From Hirudinaria manillensis (lineage: Eukaryota; Annelida; Clitellata; Hirudinida; Hirudinidae): a DNA stretch of 64,000 nt. Where the stretch lies: the NCBI GenBank assembly GCA_034509925.1, contig CM067527.1, forward strand, positions 11,183,501 through 11,247,500, written 5' to 3'. The notes under the pieces are model-generated. The model made no database searches. It was not told the origin of the DNA and was given only the letters and a program-made list of their open reading frames with translations. Of this stretch, positions 53,455 to 64,000 are shown piece after piece. Both the position numbers and the translations under genes were made by a program. Each line of letters opens with the position of its first letter. The first letter of the stretch is position 1.

Positions 53455-55933
53455 ATGGCAGGATCCACAAAGTTTTATCTGATACGGATAGACTGCGGTA
53501 CCGAATTGCAACCAAGAGGTACAATAATGGTGGGAGACAGAGATCAATTACAGACCGCAGTAATTGAACCAAATCAAATCTTGTCAGTGACGATTTGTGG
53601 AAGGCCTGAGAATGTATCAATCGAGACGATTTATCAACCGAATGAGCTTCGTGTACTCGATGAACTTGATTTTCGACTGTTACTACCAATTAAGGTTCAT
53701 GACAGGTGCACTGTCTTTCTGGATGAAGAGTGGATGGAAGAAGGAAGGAATATGCAAAGAGGTCAAAGAGTCAATGTAGTGCTTTGTGGTGACAATGCAA
53801 TACAAGCTACTGGGACGGTGAGATACGTCGGAGAATTATGTGATTTTGGTGAAGGCATTTATTTTGGCATCGAATTGGATCCAAATTTTGAAGGAATGGG
53901 AACCACCGATGGCTCTTTCCGAGAAGAAAGACATTTCACGTGCGGAGAAGAATGCGGAACCTTCTGTAACCTCTTAAAAATTCGAGTCGAGAAGAAATCT
54001 CCCAGAAAAGAAAACTTTGCAACACCAGATATGGACCTGTCTGACCTTCCAATCCAGGTCAGTGAGCAAACAAGCAAGTTATCAGAAGACCTTTATAGTG
54101 GAGAAATCAAGTCCCCTCTCTCTATGCCTGAATCTCCTAAGTTTGCTGAGAGACCGCTCGAGAAAACTTCAGAATTATCAGAAGACCTTTATAGTGGAAA
54201 AATCAAGTCCTCTCTCTCGATGCCTGAATCGCCTATGTTTGCTGAGAAACCGCTCAAGAAAACTTCAGACCCTCAGATTGGTAAAGACATGCCAAAAGGT
54301 TAATTCCTACATTACTTACCAGTTATTGTTATTAATTTTACCTCAATTTATTTTGTCAGATCAAGATGATATATCAAAGACATTACTTTCAATGGGAGAA
54401 AGAGTTGTACATTGGACAGACTCAGGACCTGAATTAGCCACTGTAAGATGGATTGGCAAACTGCCAGCAAAGGGTGGCACAGTATTTGCAGGTAGAAGGG
54501 ATTTATAGTATTTGTGAAGGTCAATGTGCAGAACGAGTCATTTTTTTTTATATTATAAGTATTTTAGTAATTAATTAATTTGTTGTTTATAATCTAATTC
54601 TTCAGATAACTTTACAACAGGAGTGCAGTTCGACAATCCTGTCGGAAGTGGCACGGGAAAGTTTGGAGAAGATCGGTATTTTGAGGCTGAGAAGGGATAC
54701 GCCTCTTTCATTCCACTGGAAGGCTTGATCAGAGCTGAGGATATGCCAGAAGAGGAACTGAAGCATGCAACACCTGCCCCTACTGACCCCATATTAACTT
54801 TCGTGGGAGCGAAACATACACAAGAAATCATTCAATGGAGGATGGATAAGCCTGAATATAAGGAATGTATGCTTGAAATGACTCAACTCGAACTTGATAG
54901 TGCTTTTCCTATTTTGAAAAAAACTACAAGCATAACAGAAAGTGAAGGCTCGGGAAATGTGTGTCGTTCTCTCCGCGTCGTTTCGCTCCTCGTTCCCATG
55001 GAGAACTTCAAGGAACTGCCCCATCCGACTCAGATGGATTGCTTACGTCACTTCATTTACGGAATGTGGAAGGAAAATGAAAAGTTGGGCTGCATGGATG
55101 CTCAAGATGTGTCAAACCTGAAAAACATTCTGGCAGAGATTTATAACCACAGTGTACCTAATGATGATTCGATTCTCACAACATCGATGAAGTTATTTGG
55201 TGTTTATTATAAACTTGACAGAGTACGATCCATTATAGTTAAACCTCCTAATAAATACATCCAATTGGAAGAGGTGCTCAGGAGTTCTGAAGAAATTGGC
55301 CTTTTTGCGAATCACTTTCTAGGTATCTCTGTCTATATGGTTGCCATAGGAGAAACAACATCAAAAAATTTGATCATTCCTTCACTTGCCTTGGATTTCA
55401 ATTCCATCTTTCTATCTTGTCATGCCTGTGAGGAACATCTGCACTGCCCCGAATGTAAACTTACCAAGTTACCTCCCTTCCTTTGTAAGGATTGCCTTGC
55501 AGAGAGGCAATCTCTGCGTCTGTCCCTCTATTGCAAAAATTGTTTTGATGTTTACCATCAAAATTATAACTTGCAGCATTTCAAGAAAAAACAATTAGAT
55601 ACAAAAGAATTTCTTAAGGAAAGTCTTTACAAGCAGCTCAATGTTCACAATTCTGTTTCAGTGTCTGATAAAGAGTCATATGCAAAGAAAATGGAGCTTT
55701 TTGCCATTATCTCTTCTGTTGATGGAGTACAGAAGGTCTTTGGGAAATCTTGCCTTGAAAAAGAATCAGATTGGTTCCTATTGGAACAAGATGGAACGAA
55801 GCAACTTCTATCTGAATTCTCCAATTTCCTCAAGAGCTATTCCTCCTCCCCTTCGGCATCCTTTGATCCGGTTTACCAGGAAATGCTCGACGGTTTGAAA
55901 ATATGCTATTACCGTCCCAGTGCCAATTGTTGA
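53455..55933 (+). CDS. CYLD-like CAP-Gly protein with degenerate USP domain, 767 aa
   Basis: Three exons, 53455-54298, 54360-54491 and 54606-55933, joined by two phase 1 introns; start context CCAGAAATGG. CYLD removes K63 and M1 ubiquitin chains in NF-kB signalling and on microtubules. Here a CYLD-type CAP-Gly 1 (about 102-177, ending CGEECGTF) is followed by a Ser/Pro linker with a 32-residue tandem duplication (208-271), a second CAP-Gly (about 292-372, split by intron 2) and a USP-like region (about 400-767). The USP part keeps the zinc B-box with four C-x2-C pairs (C597-C638), the MELFAII strand (688-694) and the KICYY end. The expected N-S-C-Y-L-D-S box appears only as KECMLEM (Cys413), and the catalytic-histidine S-H-Y-V-A-F-V-K is replaced by GVQKVFGK. 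It is probably a pseudo-deubiquitinase that retains scaffold functions. Confidence 0.92.
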
Positions 55934-56065
55934 AGCAATCGATTGAATTGAATTCAATCGGGGGTTGATTATTTTTCAATACCTACCAGGGAAATTGTAA
56001 GATTTTGAGTTTTTTTTATCTGAATTATTTTAATTATGAAGTAAAATGTCCTACTCAGATAAAAA

Positions 56066-56116
56066 ACTCCTTTGCATTTGTTTCATGATGACTTCATGAA
56101 ATAAATGCAAAGGAGT
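56066..56116 (+). promoter_or_regulatory. 23-bp hairpin enclosing AATAAA in the CYLD-like 3' region
   Basis: The arms ACTCCTTTGCATTTGTTTCATG(A) at 56066-56088 and its inverse at 56094-56116 pair over 23 positions with one G.T, leaving a 5-nt loop (TGACT). The 3' arm contains AATAAA (56100-56105). It begins 133 nt after the CYLD-like stop and so very probably lies in its 3' UTR, where folding could hide the polyadenylation hexamer. The loop is unusually tight for a microRNA precursor. A palindromic transposon relic is the alternative. Confidence 0.6.
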
Positions 56117-57571
56117 CAATTCACTTGGAACGAGTCAAGATGCATGTCGTTGCTCAACTTTCTAGTTTCCTTCTTGACTTGAGCCTCGTCAACATCTTAA
56201 GAGTTTTAACCGGTGAATTAAAACTTATTACTTTGAAGCAATCGATGACTTTCTGTGTCGTTGTTTGAGATGTTACTGATTTGACTGGTCAGGGTAATGT
56301 CTTAGTAAATTTTTTCTCACTTTGTTTTAGTTCAGTTCTATTTTTTGAGATTTCATGTAATTTTAAAGATATTGTTACATCTGCAATCAATTTACTTTTT
56401 TTCTGTATGAATAAGCATCATTTAAACTGCAAATTGTTGCATCACAAAAATTTCTGCTAAAATTAATAATATTTTATTGCATTGATAAATCTGTGACTAT
56501 AATGAATTTCCACATTGAGTGGAAAAACACCCGTTGATTGCTTCAATGACATAAGTTTGTTTTTATACATTTGAAACTAACCATGAAGCATTTATTTAGC
56601 TCAAGCTTGCTAAGCTAAATAAATAGCATGTTTAGGTATGTTTCTTCGAGCGTGCTCCGTAATTTGCACGTTGTCCTTGTTGAGGTGGTGGTAATTAGAA
56701 AGATGTCAATCCAATTTATTACCGTGTAATAGAGCCAAGCGAAGTTTTCTCGATTTCGTTCCGACAGATTGGCTCTTTTATCGTGTTAATCTGACTCTTT
56801 GGCAGCCAGGTATTTTTAGTTTAGTTTCTGAAATTTAATCACGTTTAAAGATTTGTTTACAAAAATCAGGCTACAACTCGCCATTGGGCGCGGGTCGTCC
56901 GCTAGACTAAATTTCTTTGATGTATTAAGTTCGTTGCACGTTTCATTGATTTTTAAGCACGCAACGTAGATTTGCGAAATCTTTTCTTATGAAGTTATGT
57001 ATATTTTAGAAAAATAAAACGTTTTGTTGTCGCATTTATTCCACGTTTGTCAAAACAAGAATAATGGCGTCGTTAAATATGATAAATATCATATGAAATA
57101 TGATAAATTTATTAAAAGTAGCCACATATTTTAATGATTGTTAGAATTATGTACCAGTTTTAGTGAGGTAAAATGAATTATCGCCATGCATATGTGGTGA
57201 TGGTGTTGATGTTGATGTTGATGGTGGTAGAGGTGGAAGTGGTGATGATGCGATGGATAGTTTGCGAGGCTATGCGTGCATCTTGCCACGGAACGCCTTA
57301 ATACACAACATTTATCGCTCGTTCTTTCCGGTAATTGTATTTGCAGATTATTAGGCGGACTATAAATCACGGTCGTTAAAATATTTAAAATATCATTACC
57401 TACCAATCGCGGGATATCCGATTCCCCCTGCAAGGATATTCTGTCATCGACAAAAGCGTACTGTGAAAGGTTGCAAGATTCCAATAGAGAAAGTTCTTAA
57501 ATCTTCTGCACATCGAAAAGCTGGTGTTTTCGAAGATTTTTTTTTAGATAGGAAACAAATCCAAAACAAAT
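56117..57571. other. Intergenic region between CYLD-like and lachesin-like genes
   Basis: Convergent 3' flanks. Apart from the two hairpins, an interrupted inverted repeat AGAGCCAA...TTGGCTCT occurs at about 56731-56779. CAT/GTG-rich triplets at 57190-57250 give spurious His frames on the minus strand. No exon was seen. Confidence 0.5.
56590..56624 (+). other. 12-bp hairpin
   Basis: ATTTATTTAGCT and AGCTAAATAAAT form a perfect 12-bp stem with an 11-nt loop (CAAGCTTGCTA), about 650 nt after the CYLD-like stop. Its role is unknown. The AATAAA in the 3' arm repeats the arrangement of the larger hairpin upstream. Confidence 0.4.
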
Positions 57572-59568
57572 CTACTGCAACTGAATCAAAATCGAGACAA
57601 AAAGAAAGATTAAGACAAGAAAAGAGACGGCTTTTCCGAGCTCAGGTGACGCGCTTCGTTTTAAGACGACTTCATTTGGCTGTGGTCGCCAAAATGTTTT
57701 GGCCAATAAGAGGGGCCTGAGCTGAGGTCTCTGGGGCTGCTTTCCTGTCGCGTCGTCGTAGTCGTCGCTGTGGTCGGTGTAGTTGTTGTAGTTGGAATCC
57801 CTGCCTCTCAGATGATGATGATGGAGTAGCGTTTGTATCGTTGGTGTCGTCGTGAATCTAGGAGTTGGAAAGGTTCTGCTTTCGCCTTTGTACTCTGGAT
57901 TAAGAATGGCGATGGTGCATGGATTTAAAACAATAATAAGTTTTTCTGAATTTATTTACAAAATATGGATAATAATTTTGACTAGGATAACAATAAACAC
58001 GGGGAAAATTATGCCGATATTTGCATTTCAAATCATTCCTTTGTGCACTGGAGCCGTCAGTGTTTTGTCTCAGCTGCTGATGAAAAGGAAGACTGTATTT
58101 TTTGCGGTTACAAATATTTCTCGACTCAATAATAAAAGAGGATAAATGAAATGTGTATTCGTCTTCAAAATAAATAAATTTATTAATATTACTGACGTTA
58201 ATCGAATAAATAATAATTGATAAATTTACGAGTTCAAGCTAATTTTTATTAATAATTTATTATCGTGAACAAATATCTATAACAATCTGCAATAATTTTA
58301 ATAATTAACATCAATCTAGCGACCAGAATGGACAACAAAATTAACGGCTCTACGATAAAATTGATCTTCTCTGATTGACATTATAAAAATAGTTATTAAT
58401 AACTCTATTATTAATACTATTAATAATACTATATTATACTTTATTATTAATACTATTATAACTATAATAAACTATATTATAGTATTAACTATAATAAAAT
58501 AATTAAACACTAAAAGCATCAAATTCCCACCATATATTTCCACTTCCTGGCAATCACTTCCAACCATATTCCTGGCACAGCAGCGATAAATTCCGTAGTC
58601 TTTTGCCTTCATCTTCATTATGCCCAGCCTTATAGTAACCTCGTCATCTGATTCGTCGAAATATTCTGGCGAGGAAATGACCTAGTTTCAGAATAATTCT
58701 TAATTAGTAATTAATTAATTTTAATGACGGGGTGAATATTTTAAAACTCATGTCATATAAATAGCATTGCAGCACTTAAACTCGGTTGACATCCCCATCT
58801 AACCCTGTTTCCTGATTGGTCCAACCAATATGCTTCTCCCATTGGGTAAGCTCTGACCGTGCAATCGATAAGGACTTCTTTGCCCAGATTCTGGCCTAAC
58901 CTCCTCAATGGGAGGAGAATTTTGGGAGCAACTGGTCGAGATTAAGTTACCATTTCTTAAAATTTATTTATTATTTATTTACTTAGAATAATAAGAATTA
59001 TTATTATTATTATTACAAGTATAAGTATTATTATATGTATGGTTAGGGTTACCTAATAATAGTTTATTAATAATAATAATTAACATTAATATATTATTAA
59101 TAATTAACTATTATTATAGCTAAATAAAAAAATTATTATTTATTATTATAGCTAAATAAATAATAATCTATTATAGTAGCTAAATAAATAATAATTATGA
59201 TTATTAATATTATTAATAAAATATAATAACAACTCAGTAATGACACTGACATTGGACTTTGACGTGCACGTAGGAGACGGCAATTGGTGGAACTCCGTTG
59301 TCAGCTGAGCATTTGTAACCACCTGCATCTTCCCTTCTTATGGATGGCAGGTATAATATCTTACTGGAGCCTATTTAAATATTAAATAAATTAAATAATA
59401 ATTTACAGTATATTATATTATTATATAAACTATAATAATTTATTGGAGCCTAGTGGAACGATAAATAAATGTATTAATAATTTACAATATAGCATATATA
59501 TATATATAATAATAATAATAACAATAATAATACATATATATATGTAATATATATAATATACATAAGTA

Positions 59569-59599
<31 letters not shown>

Positions 59600-60236
59600 C
59601 ACTACATATGAGCTATGATATTTTATTATTGGAACATTAAATAAACGCTTTAATAATTTACAATGTATTATATTAATGTGTAAGGTATAATATTTTATTG
59701 GAGTCTATGTTGGAGAAAAATGATGTAAATTTACAAATGTAAATTAATAATAATAACTTTAAATTAATATAATTTTAGATTAATATTACCCGCGGAGAGG
59801 CCAAAAGAATGGTAAGAAAAGGAATAAAAATTCGGTTTTAAATTCCTGTTTAATTCAGAAAACCATAAAATAAAGTTGATAATTGAATTTTAGAAAAATA
59901 AAGTCATAAAAACAAGAAATTATTTTAAAAATTTAATTATTTTATATTACATTAAAATTTATTGGCACCTTTAAAATATTGAATTTAATTTCAAAATAAA
60001 TGTTGCATTTGTCCTCTAAAAATAATTATAAATTCTTTTATTTCATAAATCATCTTTTTTGATGATTTTACATATTTTTACACTTTGAACCTAAAATGGA
60101 CGATAATTCAATATTTTCATTTGTCATGTAATTTCGTTTCATTTATGAAATCGACGTCGAAATTATGAATCATCCTTTTCATGTCATTCGATTTGTGAGT
60201 CCTTAATACAATGCAATAATAATAATAATAATAATG

Positions 60237-60307
<71 letters not shown>

Positions 60308-61420
60308 ATATTAATAATAAAAATAATAAATTATAAATAAATAAGAGAGTGGTGGTCATTATTATTACTGTCTAGGTGCACGCAGTAAGCATCTATCGTT
60401 TAACTGACCCCTCTTGACCTGCTGGGGAATTCCGCCTATGACGTCATCGACCTTCCTCCACGTCACTTCCGGTGTGGGAATCCCAGTCCCGTTGCAAGAA
60501 ATTGTCAGCGTGTCTGATTCCATGACTATGACGTCACTGTCGTCGGCCAGAGTTATTTGTGGCGGTACTGATAATGATGGCGACATATGATTTTAAAATA
60601 TTTTTAATTAATTTTAAAATTAATCTTATAGATTATGTCTGTTAACAGAAAGATTAATTTAATAAATATTAATAATAATGACGATAAATTGATGATCCCA
60701 AATCCAATAAAACCTTTGACATGCAGGACAACGACCTTGAACTTGACCGGATCCGTGTTCACGCTGCATCGGTATTGGCCGGCGTCCGATAACCTGACCT
60801 CATTTATATGTAAATTCCACTCCTCGGTGCCGTGACGTGACCCAGTTCTGACCAATGAGAAGCGAGCATCGTCGATGACTCTTTCCTCTCCGAGAGTCAA
60901 GGCCATGGAGTTCGGATTAAGCCAAGCGACCTTTGATTCGTGAATTTTTTGTTGAATTCTTTGAGGACGTTTGAATGAGTGTCAGTGCATTGTAATGTTA
61001 TTTATTTTTGTTATTTATTATTAGTAGCAGGAATAATAAAATGGTTAATAATAAAACGGGGGGTTTCTTTATTTCCTAATAATAATATAATAATAATAGT
61101 TATTATTATTAATTAATAAATATAATAATAGTACTTTAATTGGTAGGTGCAAGAGCGTAATTTCTAAATTGATCGACTGAATCAATTATCAATCATCAAT
61201 CAACCAATCAATGACTGACCAGGTTGGCTCCCAGGTGATCTATAGAGCACTGGAGCAGAACGTCTTGACCTTCGACGACAGTCACGTTGACCAAGGACAC
61301 GTCAAAGTAGGGCAAGCCGAGTGATGTCACGAGACACGTGACACATACTAAGGCCAGCGACCAACTGGCGGCCTTGGCGCTGCCAGCTGCCGAAGCGACT
61401 GTGGTGGATGCGGCCATCAT
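57572..61420 (-). CDS. Lachesin/IgLON-type GPI-anchored cell adhesion protein, 432 aa
   Basis: Seven minus-strand exons: 61420-61220, 60930-60714, 60567-60409, 59370-59251, 58931-58804, 58681-58531 and 57894-57572; 1299 nt, all in frame. A signal peptide (about 1-34) precedes three Ig domains with cysteine pairs C58/C122, C164/C213 and C256/C309 (or C310). Family hallmarks are LVAWLNPN, WNLHINEVRLSDAGQYRCSV followed by NTDP, VPPQI at the second domain, DNGVPP, and VEIYE closing the third. Lachesin-type proteins mediate homophilic adhesion and septate-junction or axon contacts. The last exon encodes an unusual linker with TTTPT, four histidines and an Asp/Asn/Tyr-rich stretch, then a hydrophobic end (AVSFLVLIFLFVSILIQLQ) that fits a GPI signal. 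Drosophila Lachesin is about 360 residues; the extra length is in this linker. Confidence 0.92.
59470..59600. repeat. (TA)n and AAT-rich tract
   Basis: Alternating ATATAT runs (59490-59506 and 59575-59599) in a lachesin-like intron. Confidence 0.75.
60209..60304. repeat. (AAT)n microsatellite in a lachesin-like intron
   Basis: About 31 AAT units, broken once by ATG, just downstream (gene strand) of exon 60567-60409. Confidence 0.9.
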
Positions 61421-62083
61421 GTCGATCCGATGTGGTCGTGATGCGTAAAAGGAAAGAGGTTAATGCAAGACCGGTTTTGATGACGTCATGGATGAACTGC
61501 CAGGGAAGAGTTCGACGACGATGATGATGATGATGATGATTGCGATGATGGTGAAGGAGTGAATTGCATCCTGCATGAATTGTTTTGAAGAAATCTCAGT
61601 GAATTAATGCAGCTCTCCGGAAATTGGACGAAGTTTGTTTTGTCTAAGGTTGTGATGACGTGGTTGTGATGACGCAACGGTAGTCCGTCATGATGTCATG
61701 AGACATCGACGCTTTTCCCAAGCCTTCCTCTCCACGATGACTAGGACTTCCGATGAGTGTTTTCGGACGATTTTTCAGGAAAATCAATTTATTGGACTAT
61801 TTACTTTGAAAATAAAATTAATTTTAAAATCGCGAATTTTAATATGATTAACTGTCGTAATATATTCAAATCCAGTAATAAATTATGTTAATCCGAGTCA
61901 AAGGTCAGAGTTGAAAGGGTGAAACTTCTCGGGAAGAGCGAAGCTGAACCTGGCGATGGGAATTTATAGAAGGACGTTGTGTCTTGCTGCACTTGTGTGT
62001 GTGTGTGTGTTTTTTGAGTAAGAATTTTTTGCGAAAAATGATGCGTGGTGTGGTGATCATCATCATCATCGTCGTCGTCATCG

Positions 62084-62119
<36 letters not shown>

Positions 62120-62363
62120 CCAAGACCATCGTCGTCTTTGTGGTCGGCGTCCGTCGCCATTATAACGGCCATAATTTCAAAGGAAGTGTATGTGTCTCGT
62201 TGTGATGATTCGTGAATATGCTTTTGGCAAAATATTATTTGACGACGATGACGACGACGACGACGATGATGACGACGATGATGCTGTTGTCGAGAGGACT
62301 TTGTGCTGGTTTTTCCTGTGAGTTGCATGACGCCCGTTTGACCGGATGATAATAAACATTGGA

Positions 62364-62550
62364 CTTTGTTGTTGATGTTGTTGTCGTCGTTGTTGATGTT
62401 GTTGTCGTTGTTGTTGTTGATGTTGTTGTCGTTGTTGTTGTTGATGTTGTTGTCGTTGTCGTCGTCGTCGTCGTTGTTGTTGTTGCTATTGTTGTTGTTG
62501 ATGTTGTTGTTGTCGTTGTTGCTGTCGTCGTTGTTGATGTTGTTGTTGAT
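62364..62550. repeat. GTT/GTC/GAT triplet array
   Basis: About 60 units of mixed GTT, GTC and GAT with a longer period (GATGTTGTTGTC) recurring four to five times, so a higher-order repeat is nested in the microsatellite. Confidence 0.85.
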
Positions 62551-62979
62551 TATAAGATGGTATTTGGTACATTCAAAATCATGCCCACCACAAAGACGCA
62601 CACATTACAGGACATAATTATCAGATATTTTAAGTAAATTAATAAATAATAATTAAAATTTATTAAAATATTTATATATTTATTATGAGCAAAGCTATTA
62701 TTATGATTTAGCTATTTATTATCAATCATAACTACAAGGAAAATGTGATAATATTATTAATGCATTAAAGCTTTATTATTATTTATTATTAAATATTTAT
62801 TATTGCAAAACTTTCACATTATATTATAATATATTATTATTATTATTACTAATATTATTATTATTTTTATTATTATTATTTGCATGTCGTTGTTGTTGTT
62901 GCATAAAATATGAGCAGGCAGTCAAGGAGGGCTTAGCTGATGTGGTAAATTACATCGAGTCAGAGACCGACGATCTCCT

Positions 62980-63055
62980 CATGTGCGTGAGTGGCTGAGT
63001 GCTTTAGAAGCAGGATTACCACCCACTTGTTGAGGAGTTTTGAGGGCCCGATTGG
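62980..63055 (+). other. tRNA-like box A, possible SINE head
   Basis: GTGAGTGGCTGAGTGCTTTA resembles the box A of tRNA-derived SINEs or tRNA-Ser/Leu genes. About 45 nt later GAGTTTTGAGGGCCC is only a poor box B match. No cloverleaf closes, so it is not a functional tRNA. Confidence 0.25.
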
Positions 63056-63248
63056 TGATGTTTGTTTTTTTGGTTTTATTTGAAAAGCAACGTGTCCAAA
63101 TTAAATTTATTATGTCATTTTAAAAAATCCAATACGTGATGCAAAAACTAAAAATTAAAATTCAACTTATATTTAACTTTATTTAACTTTTAATAGCGAT
63201 AAAAATATATCAATTTTAAACCTATAAATATATAATAATAATAATAAC

Positions 63249-63292
<44 letters not shown>

Positions 63293-63837
63293 TAATAATA
63301 ATAATAATAATAATAATAATATCTTGTTGCTCCAACAAACTCGTCTTCAGCCAAAGAGTGAATTAACAATAATAATATTTTTTTATATTTCTAAAGAATA
63401 AAATGCAAAAAGCATGAAAATTTAATTTCGCTGTTTTCAAAACTTTCAAAAAAACATTTTTTTTTTCGTACGAAACAAGTTTTGAAATTAAAAAATAAAA
63501 AAATTATTTCCGAATAAAAAAGTAATTAAAATCAATTTTTAAAAGGAAATTGAGTTTTTGTTTGTTTTATTATAACTTGGAATCAGTGGCACTGCTTTGG
63601 CTTTTGTTTACAATTCTAAGTGGATTAAAGACAATCAATCATGAATATTTAATGAGTAAACAATCAATCATAAATAATTAATAAGTAAACAAATAAATAA
63701 TAAATAATAAAATAATTTAATAAATAATTTAATAAATTCTAAATGGAAAATAAATGGTCAGTCATAAATTAATATTTGGATAATATCGGTCGTTAAAATC
63801 TGTAATAATAGTTAAGTAATAATAGTCGTTACTTGAA

Positions 63838-63869
<32 letters not shown>

Positions 63870-64000
63870 GAAATTAATATGAAATTAGCATTGGTTCCAT
63901 CAATATTCTCTGCTATTATATCAGAATGATTTTTGTAATTTTTGGGAATAGGTTTTATATTAACTGAGAACTTAACTAAACGTAACTAAACGTAACCACT

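Larger units (their letters stand above)
61421..64000. other. Upstream region of the lachesin-like gene, repeat-rich
   Basis: GAT runs (61517-61541), (GT)n (61996-62011), CAT/CGT triplets (62057-62118), GAC/GAT triplets (62240-62283), a GTT/GTC array (62364-62550) and (AAT)n (63232-63322). The poly-Asn/Asp frame at 61888-62601 minus and the poly-Val frames on plus come from these repeats. No exon was found. Confidence 0.6.

Noticed and set aside
57463..57720. 85-residue basic plus-strand frame
   Set aside because: Antisense to the last exon of the lachesin-like gene, which is in frame with six upstream exons and ends in a GPI signal.
61888..62601. 237-residue Asn/Asp-rich minus-strand frame
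   Set aside because: Runs through GTT/GTC and CAT/CGT arrays; no start context, splice sites or conserved segment.

Overview
This is nuclear DNA of an invertebrate animal. Genes are split by many short introns with ordinary GT...AG borders, non-coding DNA is very AT-rich, and microsatellites are everywhere (AAT, TAAA, TGAA, TCCA, GAT/GAC and CAA/GTT tracts). The recognisable proteins (TEP1, a CYLD relative, a lachesin/IgLON-type adhesion molecule) are bilaterian. A lophotrochozoan, perhaps a leech-like annelid, is my guess; the sequence does not prove it.

Layout. 0-11 kb is gene-poor: a partial minus-strand exon at the left edge, one isolated minus-strand exon resembling the invertebrate DUF7044 ectodomain (4430-4605), and a few weak coding islands. 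11-14 kb holds a tentative coiled-coil gene and a clear 47-residue cysteine-rich gene (13660-13943). 16.5-27.2 kb is the most original part: two genes of one unrecognised GPI-anchored family lie tail to tail (16470-19965 plus, 24361-27166 minus), with the same seven exons and the same six intron phases. Between them is a secreted protein with an acidic front half and a lysine-rich back half.

28-51 kb: a small candidate gene and a LINE remnant are followed by one 22-kb minus-strand gene of about 53 exons, TEP1, with TROVE, vWA-like, DUF4062, NACHT and WD40 regions in the vertebrate order. Its introns carry three short telomere-like (TTAGGG) tracts. Divergently, 53455-55933 encodes a CYLD-like protein with two CAP-Gly domains and a degenerate USP domain that has probably lost deubiquitinase activity. 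Its 3' region contains a near-perfect 23-bp hairpin with AATAAA in one arm. 57.6-61.4 kb is a complete seven-exon lachesin-like gene with a GPI signal. The rest, to 64 kb, is repeats.

Four genes in the window make secreted or GPI-anchored products. TEP1 and the CYLD-like gene are intracellular and share a 2-kb divergent intergenic region. Nothing here looks like a bacterial operon, a CRISPR array or an intact mobile element. Exon borders were placed by hand from splice consensus and reading-frame continuity. They are precise for the GPI pair, the 47-residue gene, the CYLD-like gene and the lachesin-like gene, and approximate for TEP1.
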